This document shows positions 44,847 to 58,159 of a DNA stretch of 64,000 bases, piece after piece (positions within the stretch are counted from its first letter, which is position 1; the number at the start of each line of letters is the position of its first letter). The notes under the pieces are model-generated. The model did no database searches. It was not told where the DNA came from and saw nothing but the letters and a program-made list of their open reading frames with translations. The stretch comes from Diatrype stigma. Lineage: Eukaryota; Ascomycota; Sordariomycetes; Xylariales; Diatrypaceae. Made by a program: the position numbers and the translations under genes. The stretch lies in the NCBI GenBank assembly GCA_022225965.2, contig JAKJXP020000056.1, positions 1 to 64,000 of the forward strand. Reading direction: 5' to 3'.

Positions 44847-46546
44847 CTAATCTTCCTCCGGCCCCGACGAGAATCCTCGGATGGAGACGACCATGTCCTT
44901 GTGCTCCCCACCTCTACTCTCCACCACCGCTCGGAACCCCTTATTCCCCCACAGATCCTTCACGGTGAGCTCTCGCGTCCGCGCCAGGCTCTCCAGCTCG
45001 TCGAGCCGGTCGAGCGTCTCCTGGAGGTGCTCGTCGAACCCGGGCTGGCTGCACACGGTGCGGAAGGCGTTCTGCATCGCGACGGAGTCGGCCTGGACCA
45101 TCGAGTTCGCGTCGATGGTGACGATGTTGATGTGGTCGAGGGCCTTGAGGAACTCGGCGTTGGTCACGAGCTCCCTGGCCTCGTGCAGCGGGATCTGCGG
45201 CAGCCGGCCGTCGTAGCCCCCGCCGCCTCTGTCCTGCAGCAGGGCCTTCTCCCGCGCGATGAGGGCCTTGGCCATGATCATGGCCGACGCGCAGATGTCC
45301 TGGTGGTCCTCGGCGCCGGGGTCCATCTCCCGGCCCAGGATCCAGCACTGGTCGAGCAGCCAGTTCCGCTCCTTCTCGCAGATGCCGTCGCACGTCTTCA
45401 GCATGTCGGGCGACTTGGCCACGTGGCTGAGGAACCGGAGGCGGCCGCCGATCTTGCTGTACACCTGCTCCAGGACCTGGGTGGAGACGTCCTCGCCGAA
45501 GGCCTTGGCCCGGAACTGCTTCACGGACGCTATGGCGGTGCTCTTCTCGATGTCGCGCACGGAGACGACCTGCAGGCGGGTGGCCTGCCGCAGCAGGCGC
45601 TCCGTCGTCCAGTGCTCGTCACTGTTGAACACGACGGTGACGAGCTTGCTGGTGGCCCAGAGCTCGGCCCGCTGCTGGAGGAGCTCCAGGAGGTGCCTGC
45701 CGTGGTCGTCGTCGCGGAGGAGGTGGGTGCCGTTGATGATCACGACCAGGGGCCTGCCCACCCGCTCCTGGCGCTTGAGCGCGATCTTCTCCATCTGGTT
45801 GAAGGCCCGCTCGATGTCGAGGAGCGGCGTCGTGTCGCGGGGCCCCTTGAAGCTGAACAGGCCGCCGATGTAGTCCTCGTGGAACTCGTAGTCGAGCGCC
45901 TTGCCCAGCCGGATCCGGAAGATCTCGAGGTCCCCGTGCGCCTCCAGCATCGCGATCCCGTCCCCGTTGATCCGGCTCATGGCCTTGAGTATCATGGACG
46001 TCTTCCCCGTGCCCTTCTCGCCCGTCACCAGGTAGTAGTGCCCCTGGATGGTCCCGTCCACGATGCCGTTGATGGTGGCCTGCTCCGTCCGGGGGATCCA
46101 GTCGTCGTCCTCGACAGCGCTGTCGGCCGCCTGGCGGCCGAGGGCGGCCCGCTCGAGGGAAGAAAACCCGGGGGCGAAGGCGTTCTCCATCTTGCTCAGA
46201 ACGAGGGACTTGTAATACCAGTGGTAGGAATAGCCGGCCAGCCCGAGGATGGCAATGGAGCCGAGAGCGGTTGCGGCGCCCTCCGACAACTTGGACAGAG
46301 AGTCCCTCCAGGCGCTGCTACGTCCGCCATCCTGGTCTGCGTGCCTGCTGCGGGAGCGAGCTGACGCGTTCGACTTCGAACCGACGTCTCCTAGAATGGG
46401 AATAGAAGGGCCTTGCGGTCTTGCCCTCCTGTGGAGAGCCAATAGAGCCTATAGCGGTGGTTAGCGTTTATGATTGGTAAGTAGTCAGGCAGACGAGTCT
46501 CTCGACGTACTAAGCGCCCCCCTGATTGCCGAACCTGTCTGACCAT
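44847..46546 (-). CDS. Membrane-anchored AAA/Orc1-like ATPase
   Basis: Exons 46546-46511 and 46448-44847, joined in phase 0, give 545 residues. The short first exon supplies the ATG (MVRQVRQSGGRL); without it the frame has no ATG. The basic, Ser/Arg-rich N-terminus looks like a mitochondrial targeting signal, followed by one membrane helix near residue 75 (ALGSIAILGLAGYSYHWYY). The ATPase core has GEKGTGKTSM (Walker A), PLVVIINGTHLL (Walker B region, with Asn-Gly instead of the usual Asp-Glu) and VVFNSDEHW (sensor 1). The C-terminal part is helical. The family is conserved in filamentous fungi and its role is not known to me. High GC at third positions leaves a 487-codon antisense frame open, which I reject. 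Confidence 0.75.
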
Positions 46547-47198
46547 GCCGATGCGCCAGATCTCCGCAGGTCGCACAGTTGGACACGGACACAGAGAGTC
46601 AAGAAAAGAGAAAACTTGCATGGGCTATGGATCCCCAGATTATGGCTTATATATGGCTTATAAAGGGGGGGCGCTTGGCAAATGCGCATAAGCACCCCAC
46701 ACACGCTTATACGGCAAGTTAGGGTGAATATTAGTTTTCTCCCCAATTATAAATATGTAAACTAGCTATTATACAGACGATAAATTGCTCAATACGGCTA
46801 GCAGGCATAGCTGTTCCACCAGTTAATCCAATAAGCTAGACCGAAATGGGTAAACGTTAACTGAATCCATTGCCAACCTGGTCTCTCTTCACTGAATCAG
46901 GGGCCGGGTTCAAATGTGACAAAAAGGATAACGTATGGCCAGCCACAAATGATTAACCAATATTTCGGGATGAACAGCTGAGACGACCGTTTGGGTTTGA
47001 TCTCTCCAAAACTCGGCCATGTATATATTACGGTCTCCCATATCCCCACCTTGTTAATAGGAGGCTAACACGTAGGTGTTGCCCCAGTCCCGGCCTCAAG
47101 ACCACTCTATTAGAAAATCACGATTATCATACAAAATCCGAAACCCCATGGGACGAAGATGTGTTGCGCCACATTCCGGACAGCCTATTAGACAGCCA
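46547..47198. other. Intergenic, no supported gene
   Basis: Between the AAA ATPase start and the end of the lectin-like gene, both on the minus strand, so it carries the ATPase promoter. Nothing else stands out. Confidence 0.5.
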
Positions 47199-48625
47199 CT
47201 ACGGGAACACTTGACCGACGTACGTAAAGCTTGATGGGCTAGAAGGGTCAATGGAGTATTCCAGTACGGCATCCTCGGATATAGCATAGAACATGGCGTC
47301 CAAAGTCGTTGCAATCGCCGAAATGTGTCGATCTGGGCCACCGGAGAAGAGCATGGAAGGATAAACCTCCAACACGTCTGAGGTGTTCCACAGGCAGCCA
47401 AAGATTGTGCCATTCGGAAGTAGTATAAGGGACAGGGATTGGGTGAAGTTCAGGAGTACAGTGGATGCAAACTGCAAAGCCTCCGAAGGGGCTGGGATGC
47501 TGTAAACTAATCTCCCATCTACCTCAGCTCGTTAGTGCCTGTCAGTCTCTCTCGGGAAATACGATTGGTCGTTCTTGACATACTGTCAACCCAAGAGTGC
47601 CCATCTGTCTCGGGCATGCCGTATCCCATACGTATCACCTCTCCGGTCGAGCCGCTGACTAGGTTCTCTAGTAAAACGGCCAGGCCTGTCGCAGAGGAGC
47701 CACTCATTTGGGGAGTTATCGCCAAGCTGGATCCCATCGCGACAGCTCTGTCGAAACTCGAACCCAGGTGCCAGCTCCCGCTACCATTGATCACGTTGAC
47801 CAGGCCGTCCTCAGCTTGGTATATGACGATCCAGCTGCCCATGCAATCCTCGGGACAGCGCTGCCAAGCAGCGGCCAGTCGAGAGCCATTGCCAGCAACA
47901 AACCTCCCCGGCAAACTGATCACGCCAATGCGGTCCTCCGAGTACGAGATGTCCCCGGACCCGACGTTTATTATCTGGTTTCCCGAGTCGAGAAACCAAA
48001 CCCATGATTCGTAGAAACCATCATCTCTGAACGTTAGGGACGCAGAGGCCAGGGGCGTTCCCGGGTACGTGTCGATGTCGGGAGTTGCCGGGTTCAGATG
48101 CACTGCCTCAGTGAGATTGCGTGTTTCCCACGTCCTGTTCTGGGAGTCCCACTGCCGCGCGATAATCGCGTTATTGGCATCTTGGAAAAAGACCCTCCGA
48201 TGTACCCGGCCGTTCTGGTCAGCGAGGTTTGTTGCAGTTAGTGACGAGTTGCGCAAGATGCGGTTTGCGGGGCTTTGCGCTGGTGGATTGGTAGTTGTTT
48301 CATCTGTCTCTTGGGAACGGTGGTTCAATGTGGTTCCAAGGGCTGCGCCAAGGACAGCCCCGACTATGGTGAGAGCAATGAGGGTGAATATCAAGTAGCG
48401 CAGACGACGCCGATGGAATACACCTAAAGGCCCACCTTTTCTCTCGTCGTGTTTTGTGGCATCGTCGACAATTTTCTCGTCGGCATCTTTGTTAGTGCGA
48501 GGAGGAGCTGGCGACACAACTTCTGGGAGGTTGGCTTCCTGCGCAGCGGGGCTTTCATAAACATAGGGGCCGTCTGAAGGAGGATCGACAACCTCTAAAT
48601 CACTATACTGCTGCTGGTTTTGCAT
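47199..48625 (-). CDS. Single-pass membrane protein with lectin-like propeller domain
   Basis: Exons 48625-47584 and 47527-47199 (GTATGT donor, CTAACGAG acceptor region) give 456 residues. The acceptor is very close to its branch point, so that boundary could be a few bases off. Residues 1-75 are hydrophilic and cytosolic-looking, followed by one membrane helix (YLIFTLIALTIVGAVLGAALG). The outside part carries several N-glycosylation sites and repeated WxxxxRxW / FFQDANNAIIARQWDSQNR units, which resemble the propeller of fungal fucose-binding lectins. IYQAEDGLVNVINGSG and WNTSDVLEVYPSMLFSGG are later blades. It is a type II membrane protein and not a secreted lectin. Sugar binding is inferred from fold resemblance only. 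Confidence 0.72.
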
Positions 48626-51600
48626 ACCGTCTTGATGTGTTGAAAGACGGGCACGGCCCTGGTCAAGTGAGCTATTAGTAGGTATTGATTCAGGTCTGAC
48701 CTGAGATTCAGACTTCCAACACTGGGGACGTTGTGTAGACTAGCCTGCGATACTACTCCGTTCATGACTAGTGATGGAGAGTATATACAGCTTAGTAAGA
48801 CAATTCGTTTGAGTTCAAAACTTCTTGGTGTGTTGCATTCATCGCCGGTCAGACACAGCCTTGTCAGCGCGGTCCCGAGTTGTTCCAGGGGCAATGCAGG
48901 GCCTAGTAGATTATCGATGCCATTCGTTGCAAGTTTCTTGGCGAAACAGATATTAGTCGCCCGCCACCATGGACGTTCGATCCCCGTTTTCGTGACACTG
49001 CTGACGGCCAAGTTCAGCTTGTGTATATGCATGGAGTGTTTCATTGGCCGCCAGGAGCATCTGCTGATTGGGTGGTTCAGACTAGGTTCTGGAAGTAATC
49101 TGTCTCTTCGTAGTGTCTGCTTCTGAGGTTCAAAGTGCGCATATCGACTGTTTAGTACCATCGCGGCATTTCGCTGTGTACGAAGTAGGTGATGCAGTTG
49201 ACGGGTGCGGGCTTCTCGGGTAGTTAGTACGTTCAGAGGTGCCTTCACGTGCGTAGTGACGATTTCGACAAGTTTCCCATCGTGTGCAGAATGCTCGGCC
49301 GCAATGGTGTAAGAGATCAAGGTTGCAGAGGCTATCGATTATACGAAGCACACCATTTAGTTCTCGTGGATCCAACTCCCCCCTTTTTTCTTTTGTCTTC
49401 GTTTGCGCCCAAGGTCCGAATAGTCCCTGGATTGGGATGTAGCGATCAGCAGTTTGGATGATGGTTCTTAGGCTTTGAAAGTTCCACGTTGTTTCTCAAT
49501 CAGTCATAATGTGAGCATGACGATGAGTCAAATATCGCGAATGTCAGTCCCGCGGGCCCATCATATAGCAGCTCTGTACAGGCCTCATGCCGCTTCCTCG
49601 GGATGCGTTACCGATTCCCCGACTCTGGTCCAGGCTCGTCGTATGGCCTCCTAAATTCTGAGGGAAGTGCACACTCCTTGTGCCTAGAGAGAAGGCGCAT
49701 GTCCAGAACTCAGCTCCTCATAAGGCCTGTCATCCTGTATCTAGTCAGCCCATTGGAGCATGTTCTAGGAACACTCCATGCTTCCTGTGTGTATTCCGCG
49801 AGTCTTCACTTAAAACAGAGTTTGGCGGAAAATACTTGGTAGCCACAGGGTGGACATTTCGACAGTATATGCGTGTCTGATAAGCTCGGATCGATTTCCT
49901 ATTCTAGGCTCAGATACAGTCGCATAGTCTGTTACTTGATATTCGCCGGATGCTGTCGTTGCTCTAGTATAGAAGCCTAGCTTTGGTTCGGAGATTCACA
50001 ATGTTTGGACTCAGCTCTGACATCTGTAAGGGTCAACTGTGCGAATCCGATCACGTATCGCTCATGAAACTTGATCAAAAGCGAAACCAGTGAGTCGAAG
50101 CAGAGGGGCTCATATTTGAATAGATCAGGTACGCTCTCTTAGGTCCGTTCTATAACATCGGATAACTACTATCCGGAATCCTCTAAAATGAGACCACAAG
50201 TTTCGAGGTCATATCTTCGGACGATAGAGATCTTATGGGCGACGCTTACGCTCGTGCGATCCTGTGGTCAAGAGTGAAACAAATTTATGGGCCACGGCTT
50301 CTGTTGAGTATGCTCGAAACCCCGACTTCTAGCGGTGCGATATGTATTTTTTTCATCAGGCAGATAGGAAGATAAGATGAACCGGTAAAGAATCCTGCTA
50401 GATGGCTCATGAACTTCGGCCGATCGCATACAATCCCCACTTCTCCCCGTGGTGACCGAGGTTAATAAAGGGGGCAGCCAAGCGCATCTTGCAGTCGCTT
50501 GGCTGCTTAGTACGAGGCATAAGATTGCAAGCCAACTATATTGTTGTGTGCTCTTCAGTACTAAAGGTTTGCTGGAGAGGTAATAGGATATAAGCAAGTT
50601 CTATGAATCCATGGCCCAAATTGCTCAATCAGGGGTGGGTCGTCGGATAGGGTATCGTATTTTGCCGTACACTGGCTAAAGGGGCTTACCGAGTTGATTT
50701 CAGACAACTAGATGACCAACAGTTACAGCATCGCGTGTCGGTAATCTGCTATCAAAATCCTCGGTGGCTCTTGGGAAGTCTGTTTCATTGCATCGTCGCC
50801 GCATTCATGGTAGCACATTGATAGAGCAGTACTACAAAACCCAACAGTAATGGGAGAAGTTCAAGCTGGTGTTCTCGTCCATGCCCTGCTATTTACAGTA
50901 AGTGAAAGCTCTAGACTGTACGGCTGTTGGGAATGGCAGCCTCCGAAGCGATCCAACATGACGCGCTTACGTACTGAATGATCGGGCAGGATTGACTGAG
51001 ACCCTTCTAGAACGGCAAGGCGGGAGCAAGGAGCCCCCTCCCGCTCCCCCCCTTTACGACAGCGACCCGGCCTGTGGCCCAAGACTAATTGAGGTATGAC
51101 AACAAGCCATCCGCTCATAGGGCTGAATCTATGTAGAATCTAGGGTCTAGAAGGGGAAGTTGCGCTGCCAGGCCCCGCGTCGATTCTGTGTGGATCATGC
51201 TTTGTTACGTAGCCAAGTCTGATTGGCGCGCACTCAAGCATCAGTGAGATCTTGTAAATCTTATCTCGCTAGATCGCGCCGCGCAAATGTTGCGGTGAGG
51301 AAGGCAGGCTAGGGACTTGATGATTCTAGTTCTGGGGCAAGATGAAAAAAGTATTGTCGCAAGAAGCGATAAACTCTTCGAAGATGACGTTCAGTATGAC
51401 GTGAAGGAGTGCATAGCATGGAAAATCTTACGCATCTGCTCACTAGAACTTTGCGAGCTGCCTGAGTATTTGTTTGAGTTGGTAAAATCGACGACTATGT
51501 ACATAGTATGAATGGATGAGATGTCGGTGGTATCGGCCGGTGTCGGGTAGCCGGAAACGCTTAATGACCATTGGCGAAAGCCGATCGTCCCTGATGCGGA

Positions 51601-52403
51601 TCTGGGGCAGCGTCCAGCTAATGCGTACATGTATGTAGTAGTATGTATGTATATATGTGTGTATACCTAGCAGCCTAGGTACCTACCATTCTTATGTTGA
51701 GTGCCAACTCCTATTCGTTGCCTACGTATACTACAAACATATTGTTAGCTGTTATGCTTTATTTGTAGCTTGTACAACGAGCACCATGCTACCACTACTT
51801 ATCATATGATTCGATGTCCAATAGGACAGTACGAAGTAACTGGAAAGTACTTCATATCTAGCAGGTACTGAATACCTAAGTATGTATGTAGGTATGTAGG
51901 TAGGTACCTGCCGAATACCTAGATCGGCGGATAAATTGCGGCTAACCGTGCACGCCGCAAACCCGGGACCCATCAAGATTCAAGCACCTGGAGCCTGGAC
52001 AACCTGGGCCACCTAACCTGGCAGCCTGGGCAACAAGTGGGGGAGGCACAGATTACATAACAATATCACTCCGCACTTGCCCAATAAGAGCCTAGTGCCA
52101 TATCACGAGAACGACCTCACCCAGCGCGTTCTTGCTACATTTCCCCTTCCTTCGCCAACGTCATCTCCTTCCACGATCTACTGCCCAACCCTTTCCAACC
52201 GCTAGAATCGCGCAAACCCGTCTCGTCATCCCGTGAAACCCTTCTATCCACGTTTCATGTTTGACAGTCTCTTTCCAATGCCTGTTTGCCGACCACAGCC
52301 GCCATCCGTTCCCCTTCGCCTCCTCCTTGCGACGCGCTGAGACCGAGCCCGATTCATCATCGATATCATCCTGACCGGATCCTCCTGGTACCTGACAGAT
52401 ACC
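48626..52403. other. Large 3.8-kb region with no supported gene
   Basis: Longest gene-free stretch of normal base composition in the window. It contains a 241-codon minus-strand frame (48595-49320) that opens without family support and overlaps the start of the lectin-like gene, and a 131-codon plus-strand frame across it; I call neither. At 51632-51665 and 51882-51912 there are GTAT/GTAGG-type simple repeats, with palindromic CCTAGGTACC nearby. Upstream of 52404 the sequence is CT-rich, as in a leader. A non-coding RNA or a fast-evolving gene cannot be excluded. Confidence 0.45.
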
Positions 52404-55400
52404 ATGGCGCCTAGTCCGAGGACCCCACGAGCAACAACCGCTTCGCGCGCCCGCGGACGGCAGAAAGCAGCTACCAGCAGCCTGCGCCGCACCCGGGATG
52501 GTAGCATCATGGCCGCCACCGAGCCCCCTCTCAAGAAACGGAGATACTTTCCTGGTGGCCCTGGTGGGGGTGGCAGATTTGTTGATAAGGGCGACGATGC
52601 GCCAAATACAGTTGGTCCCAACATGAGCCGCTCAAGAGCTCGACCGAGCCTCATCCGCAGCACAGCCTCGCCTTCTATCTTCCCCAGACGCGAGCGCAGC
52701 ACTCGTACCCGTATATCTACTAGAGCTGAACCGGATGATGAAATGCAAATCAGCTCTGCTGCCGCCGTCGCGGCAGCCGTTGTTCAAAGTGAGGGGTACA
52801 AGCCCAGAGAGGAGCGTGGCTGGGAGGAATTTCACCCCAACCTCGATATTGATGCGACATTCCCAATGTACTTTGCCGAAGACGTTGACGGTACCGCGAA
52901 ATCCATGCCCGGAACGCCCTCCTTCCATTTGCCGGCGAACAGTAACAATGAGACCAACGATGCTGTCAGTCCAGCCAAGGACCAAAACGGCGCATCCGCC
53001 TCTCAGACGAACACACCAGCAGCCCCGGTGGCTGGAGCGGCAGCAACCGGTCTTGGTATCCTTCCTATCACTCCCTCTAGGGTAAGGAGGACTGGACGTG
53101 CACCCCGGGACTCGCTCTACGCTACCCGGTCTGAACTAGGCACTGCACCTAAAGTGCCCACTGTGCTTCCCATCCACAATCAGACCCCCAAGGAACGCCT
53201 AGACCTGAAACAACCACAATACCGCAAGACTGACCGGATTGCGCTGTTTGAAAGTAAGACCTTTGGACAAGCAAGATACGTCGACAAGGCTATGATGAAC
53301 GTGGGATACCAGGAAAGTGATAACTATATCCGGCCGGAGCATAGGCTAATCAAGGCGGCTGACGGCAACGCCGAAGACGAGGCGGAATATGCCGCTGCTG
53401 CCAAGGCCGACGGCGAGCTACCCCAGCCCACAAACATCATAACCATTCTTGGTCGTGTTGAGTATGACATGGATGAACAGGATGATATGTGGTTGGAGGC
53501 ATACAATATACAGCGAAAGGCACAGTCCTTGAATCCCGTTACACGCGAAGTCTTCGAAATCATCATCACCAAGATCGAAAAGGAGTGGCATGCTTTGGAG
53601 AAGAGAATACCAAAACCTAACCCCAAGCCCCCACAGACGCATCGGCCCCGCTCTAGTTCCGCTGCGGCCGTTAATGGTGAGCCGCAAGCAGGAGAAGAGC
53701 AGGATAGTAAATGCGCAATCTGTGATGACGGCGACTGTGAGAACACAAATGCGATAGTATTTTGCGATGGGTGCGACCTCGCAGTCCACCAGGAATGCTA
53801 TGGTGTTCCGTTTATTCCCGAAGGTCAATGGCTTTGTCGGAAATGCCAACTTATTGGCCGTGGCGTTCCCGTAAGTATCTTCCTCGGTCCCGCTTTAGCC
53901 GCTGCAGCTGCTAACCTACATACTATACTAGACGTGCATCTTCTGCCCGAATTCTGATGGTGCCTTCAAGCAGACCAACTCATCTAAATGGGCCCATCTG
54001 CTTTGTGCCATGTGGATTCCCGAGGTAACTCTCGGCAATCACACTTTCATGGAGCCCGTCATGGACGTTGAAAAGGTCCCCAAGGGTCGCTGGAAATTGA
54101 CCTGCTACATATGCAATCAGCAGATGGGCGCCTGCATACAATGCGGTAACAAGGCATGCTATCAAGCATTTCACGTAACATGCGCCCGTCGTGCCCGCCT
54201 CTTCTTACGGATGAAAAACAGCTCAGGGGCATTGGATGTCCTCGATGGTAGTACTAACTTGAAGGCGCTGTGTGACAAGCATTGCCCCTCGGAATATGCC
54301 AAAGAAAACGATGTGGTCCGAGCAACTAGGAGGGCCAAGAAGTTCTATAGGAAAACGATGCGAGATCGCATCTGGGCCAGCAGTCAGGCGTCCGCAATGG
54401 CCCTCGCAGCAACCCATCGGAACGCCTTGACCGAACATCCACCCGACGAGTGTCAAATGACAGGTGCTAAGCTGTCGGCAGTATTGGGAGACAAAAAAGG
54501 ACAGGCTGGTAAATCGATCTGGAAGCTTCCCTCCGGTGCTCCAGTGATCCCCCAAGCAGTTTTCGAAATGGTTGAGGGGTCCCTGGCGCGGTTCACTTTC
54601 CTTAAGCGGAAGGAGTTCATCAGTGATGCTTGTCGGTACTGGACACTGAAGCGTGAAATGCGGCGAGGCGCTGCACTACTCAAGCGACTACAGCTGCAGA
54701 TGGAGTCGTTCTCTTCCATGGAGCTCACGCGCCGCAACTTCGCCGCCATGGGCCCGGCTGGCAAAGCACGACTAACTAGGAGGATCGAATTTGCTCAGAT
54801 GTTAATCAAGGACCTCGAACAACTGAAAAATATGTCGCAAGAAGTCGTTGAGAGGGAGCAAAACAAATTAGAGGCAGCCGAGATGGAACAAGAGTTCGTC
54901 GATACATGCTACTTTCCCATCCACAAATATCTCCCGCCTGTAGTGGAGAAAGCTATTGCGTAAGTTGCACCACAGACTATTCACTTATCCATCTCGACTT
55001 ATGGCTAAACTCGTGATTCATATACAGGCTGGACAAGAATCTCTTCTATGATGAGCTGGTAAAGCTGCAGCGCAAGCTGGAACAACGCTTCTACACCACT
55101 GCCCTGCCGTTAGCTCGTGACCTAAGCGACATCATCAACACCGGTATCTACACCGAGCCCAAACCACAACAACCTGACGTAGCGGAGTCCACCACAGGGG
55201 TGGCCCCACTCAAGTCCGATTTTGCCGATGTTCGTGACCGCAAGAGACTTGGCAAGAGGATCTTGAAAGCAATTCAAACACAGCTCGAACCTGCCCTGCA
55301 CTTAGAGGCCGATGCCAGTCACATCCCATTTGATATCCTTAAACAAGAGTTAGAGAGGATTGTGGTATCGGGCATTGAACCGCGGCAGACAAACCACGTT

Positions 55401-56132
55401 CCTGCTTTGCGTGAAGGCGAGCAGAGCCAAGACGTCATTATGGTAGACTCTGCTGCCGCAGAGATTACGGTGGGTGGCGCTGATGACGGCACTGATGCTG
55501 CTGAAACCGAAGGTGCTCCAGTCGATGCCATGATTGTGGATAGTGAAGAACCGGGTCTTCACAACCCTCCGAACATTGAGGTCAGACCCGCAGATGATGA
55601 GGCTACCCCGAATGTTGAGGGCGCCACCTACTCCCAAGATGCGATGGCTGAGGTGGAATCGGGCACAGTGGGCCAGAAGCCGCGTGCTGCATCAGTAACC
55701 GGCATCGTGCCGTTGGATACACCACCTGCTAGTAATGGGTTCGAAGCCACTTCTTCACGACCACCACAGCCAGGACCTCCCACGCCCCCTCAATCTAATG
55801 GGAGTCTAGGCCATCAACCATCAGATATCCTAACAGAAGGTGGTATTCCATGGTATCTAAGGGACTTCGAGCCAGAAGGTACCTCGGCTGTTCAGGACCA
55901 GTGGCCAGGACGTGATGCTGTCCGCAGCCTTAGCGAGGAGCTAACTGAAATTGACGAGGATGAACTCAAGGGTCTAGGCGTCGAGGTCAATGAAAACAGT
56001 ATCATCGCAACAGCGTCTAAGGCGGACAATGAAGAGATTCCGCCAGAGACCAACACTAACACAAATCCCGTCAAGAAACCGGCAGCTAAGACAAGGCGCC
56101 GTAGAACAACAACTTATACCCGAAGACGATGA
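52404..56132 (+). CDS. nto1: NTO1/BRPF-type PHD finger protein (NuA3 histone acetyltransferase subunit)
   Basis: Exons 52404-53870, 53932-54959 and 55028-56132 give 1,199 residues. An EPL1-like block precedes the zinc fingers (IITILGRVEYDMDEQDDMWL). The first PHD finger reads CAICDDGDCENTNAIVFCDG and on to WLCRKC. It is followed directly by an extended PHD with its zinc knuckle: CIFCPNSDGAFKQT, KWAHLLCAMWIPEV, CYICNQQMGACIQCGNKACY and FHVTCARRA. The intron at 53871-53931 falls between the two. A helical part (EFISDACRYWTLKREMRRGA) follows, then an acidic disordered tail ending in basic RRRRTTTYTRRR. NTO1 reads the histone H3 tail and belongs to the NuA3 acetyltransferase complex. The order EPL1-like / PHD / extended PHD is diagnostic; the gene symbol is by homology. 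Confidence 0.92.
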
Positions 56133-58087
56133 ACACACGTTCAAGACGAGTATTAAGCACATACATGTACAACAACTATGAGAAGCGACTTTCGGGCTAT
56201 CTTGGTCCCATGACGACGTAAAGTCCAACGATCGCCACGTTGCAACGAGTCAGCTATGATGGTTCGTTCGAGGATGACTTCTACCTTTTCTCTTTTTACT
56301 TATGTTATACCAAGGGAAACTTTGCATTTTCATTGTTTCGGCGTTGTGTGTACGCTACACAGCCCCGGTTTTTGATGGACGTTTGGCGTTTAGAGTGAGG
56401 AGGTATTCCCATATTGCCTAATCACAACCGTACCCCTCCTGATTTTTCACCGGAACTTATTGATACACCCAGGAGACTGAAGACCTTAGTTCTCGTCTCC
56501 TATTCTTCCCATCACTGCTGGCGTTCAGGCGTAGGGCTTCCCTGACACAGGGTGGAATGAGGGGGGCCCAGGAATCATTTGGTTGTGGAAAAGAGATGAC
56601 GCTTTCTTTGCTATGCCGTTTCTTCATCCATGTAATTTCCAGGCAGTCCCAAACCCTGGGGGTCAAGGTTGCCTGGCTGCTATAAGGTGAAACGAGATGG
56701 TTGGTTGGTCTTAAACCAAGGAGAAAGAACTTTGCGGCATTGTATCTTGTTTGTTTTCTGCCGGGCACTTTTTAATCCTAGATGATAATCACATGCACGC
56801 CTTTGGGTTTTGATCTGACAATGATGAATGATGAGTCTTCGTGATTTTTATGCGTATCTAGAGTTAGCTTTGACTACCTATATAGGTACAATATGGATCA
56901 CTGTAGTCCTCGAGATGCAGGGACTTGGATGCCTCAAGATGATGGCTTTATATGTACCGTGAGAAGTAGAGAGTAGTAAGAGTCGGAAAGGAGAAAAGTG
57001 TCAAGACATTTCCTCATGTCGCAATTGGTTGCCCCTTGGTGGATATTTCGGTACAGACATCGCGTTGTAGGGTAGATATGTGAGTCTATAAACACCAAGT
57101 ATGTTTCACAGTAAAAAGGGGGCTATTATTTCTCTGGTGGCAACAAAGTGTTATATAGCTACTGCAAGACTGCTGTCCTGTCACTTCTTAATCGTCACAG
57201 GTTGATATATGGATCTAGATCGGGGTTGAATCCAGTAGAGTAGAAGTGCGAAGTTATTGCATCTTAGGAGATAAGGAGGCTGGAGAATATATATAGCATA
57301 GAGTCTACCGTAACAAGCGATTGTTATATACAAGGTGCTTAGCTAGTTGTATGTTCAAGGCCATTTCTTATGGTAGAAAACTGATAGACCGCCCTTTTCG
57401 ACACGACAAGGTTAGTGGGCTATTTTGTTTGAACCTCACGTGCTTCCTCCTGCTATATTTTCTGTCCATCCATCGAAGATTGACATGGCTTGCTGATGGA
57501 TTAGACCCCCTGAGGTTCAATGATCTCAGTGCCAAGGACCATGGTTGATCTGCGGTACTAGCTTAGCAAAGTGAACATGATATAAAATACGCTAAGCTTG
57601 GCTGTGGTAACTGCCGTTGGGAATAAAGGAGTTCTTGCTGAAGCCTTTCGAGTGGTTCTGAGAGAGCACTCATACATACTTTCCCGGGCACCCTTTTCAT
57701 GCCTGGGGAAACCGCTTCGCCTTCACGCCACTTTCGTCAGGTTTAAGACAACACTAGACTTTCTGGGCACCTAACTAACTAAGTATCTGCTCTTCTTTCC
57801 CCAAGTATGTCTATGTGCCCGGGAAACCGAAAAGGCTGGCTCAGTTTGTTATAGCTACTGAAGTGAGCCTCGCAATAGGGAGACACTACAGGGGGGGCAC
57901 AACGGGGCGAATACGAGACTATAGAAAACGGTTGCGATGCTGGCATGTCCTGGACATACATAGCCACCCGGGCCAGATGCTAGGTGGATGAAGGCAAAGC
58001 CGTGGATTTGGGGGAGAAGAATAAAACGAAGAAAAAAATAAGAAAGGCAGACGGACCAAAAAGGTTAAAAAGAAATAAAAAAAGAAC
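56133..58087. other. Intergenic, no supported gene
   Basis: About 2 kb between NTO1 and the tRNA. The 103-codon minus-strand frame at 56457-56768 shows no family features. From 58020 to 58084 the sequence is A-rich, on the tRNA 3' side; on the minus strand it gives T runs that could end RNA polymerase III transcription. Confidence 0.45.
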
Positions 58088-58159
58088 TGCGGCTGTTGAG
58101 AATCGAACTCAAGTTTCCACGGCCACAACGTGGTGTACTAACCACTATACGACAGCCGC
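58088..58159 (-). tRNA. tRNA-His (GTG)
   Basis: 72 nt. The acceptor stem pairs GCGGCTG (58159-58153) with CAGCCGC (58095-58089), followed by a discriminator A. The D arm carries AGTGGTTAGTA; the T arm carries GTTCGATTC. The anticodon loop reads TTGTGGC, anticodon GTG. No intron is present. T runs just downstream on this strand (58084-58076) suit a polymerase III terminator. Confidence 0.93.

Noticed and set aside
44901..46364. 487-codon plus-strand frame opposite the AAA ATPase
   Set aside because: It is an antisense shadow of a GC-rich gene with clear Walker A and family motifs; its own translation is Leu/Val/Glu-rich with no family features.
48595..49320. 241-codon minus-strand frame as a gene
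   Set aside because: No recognised family, overlaps the start of the lectin-like gene on the same strand, and a plus-strand frame is open across it.
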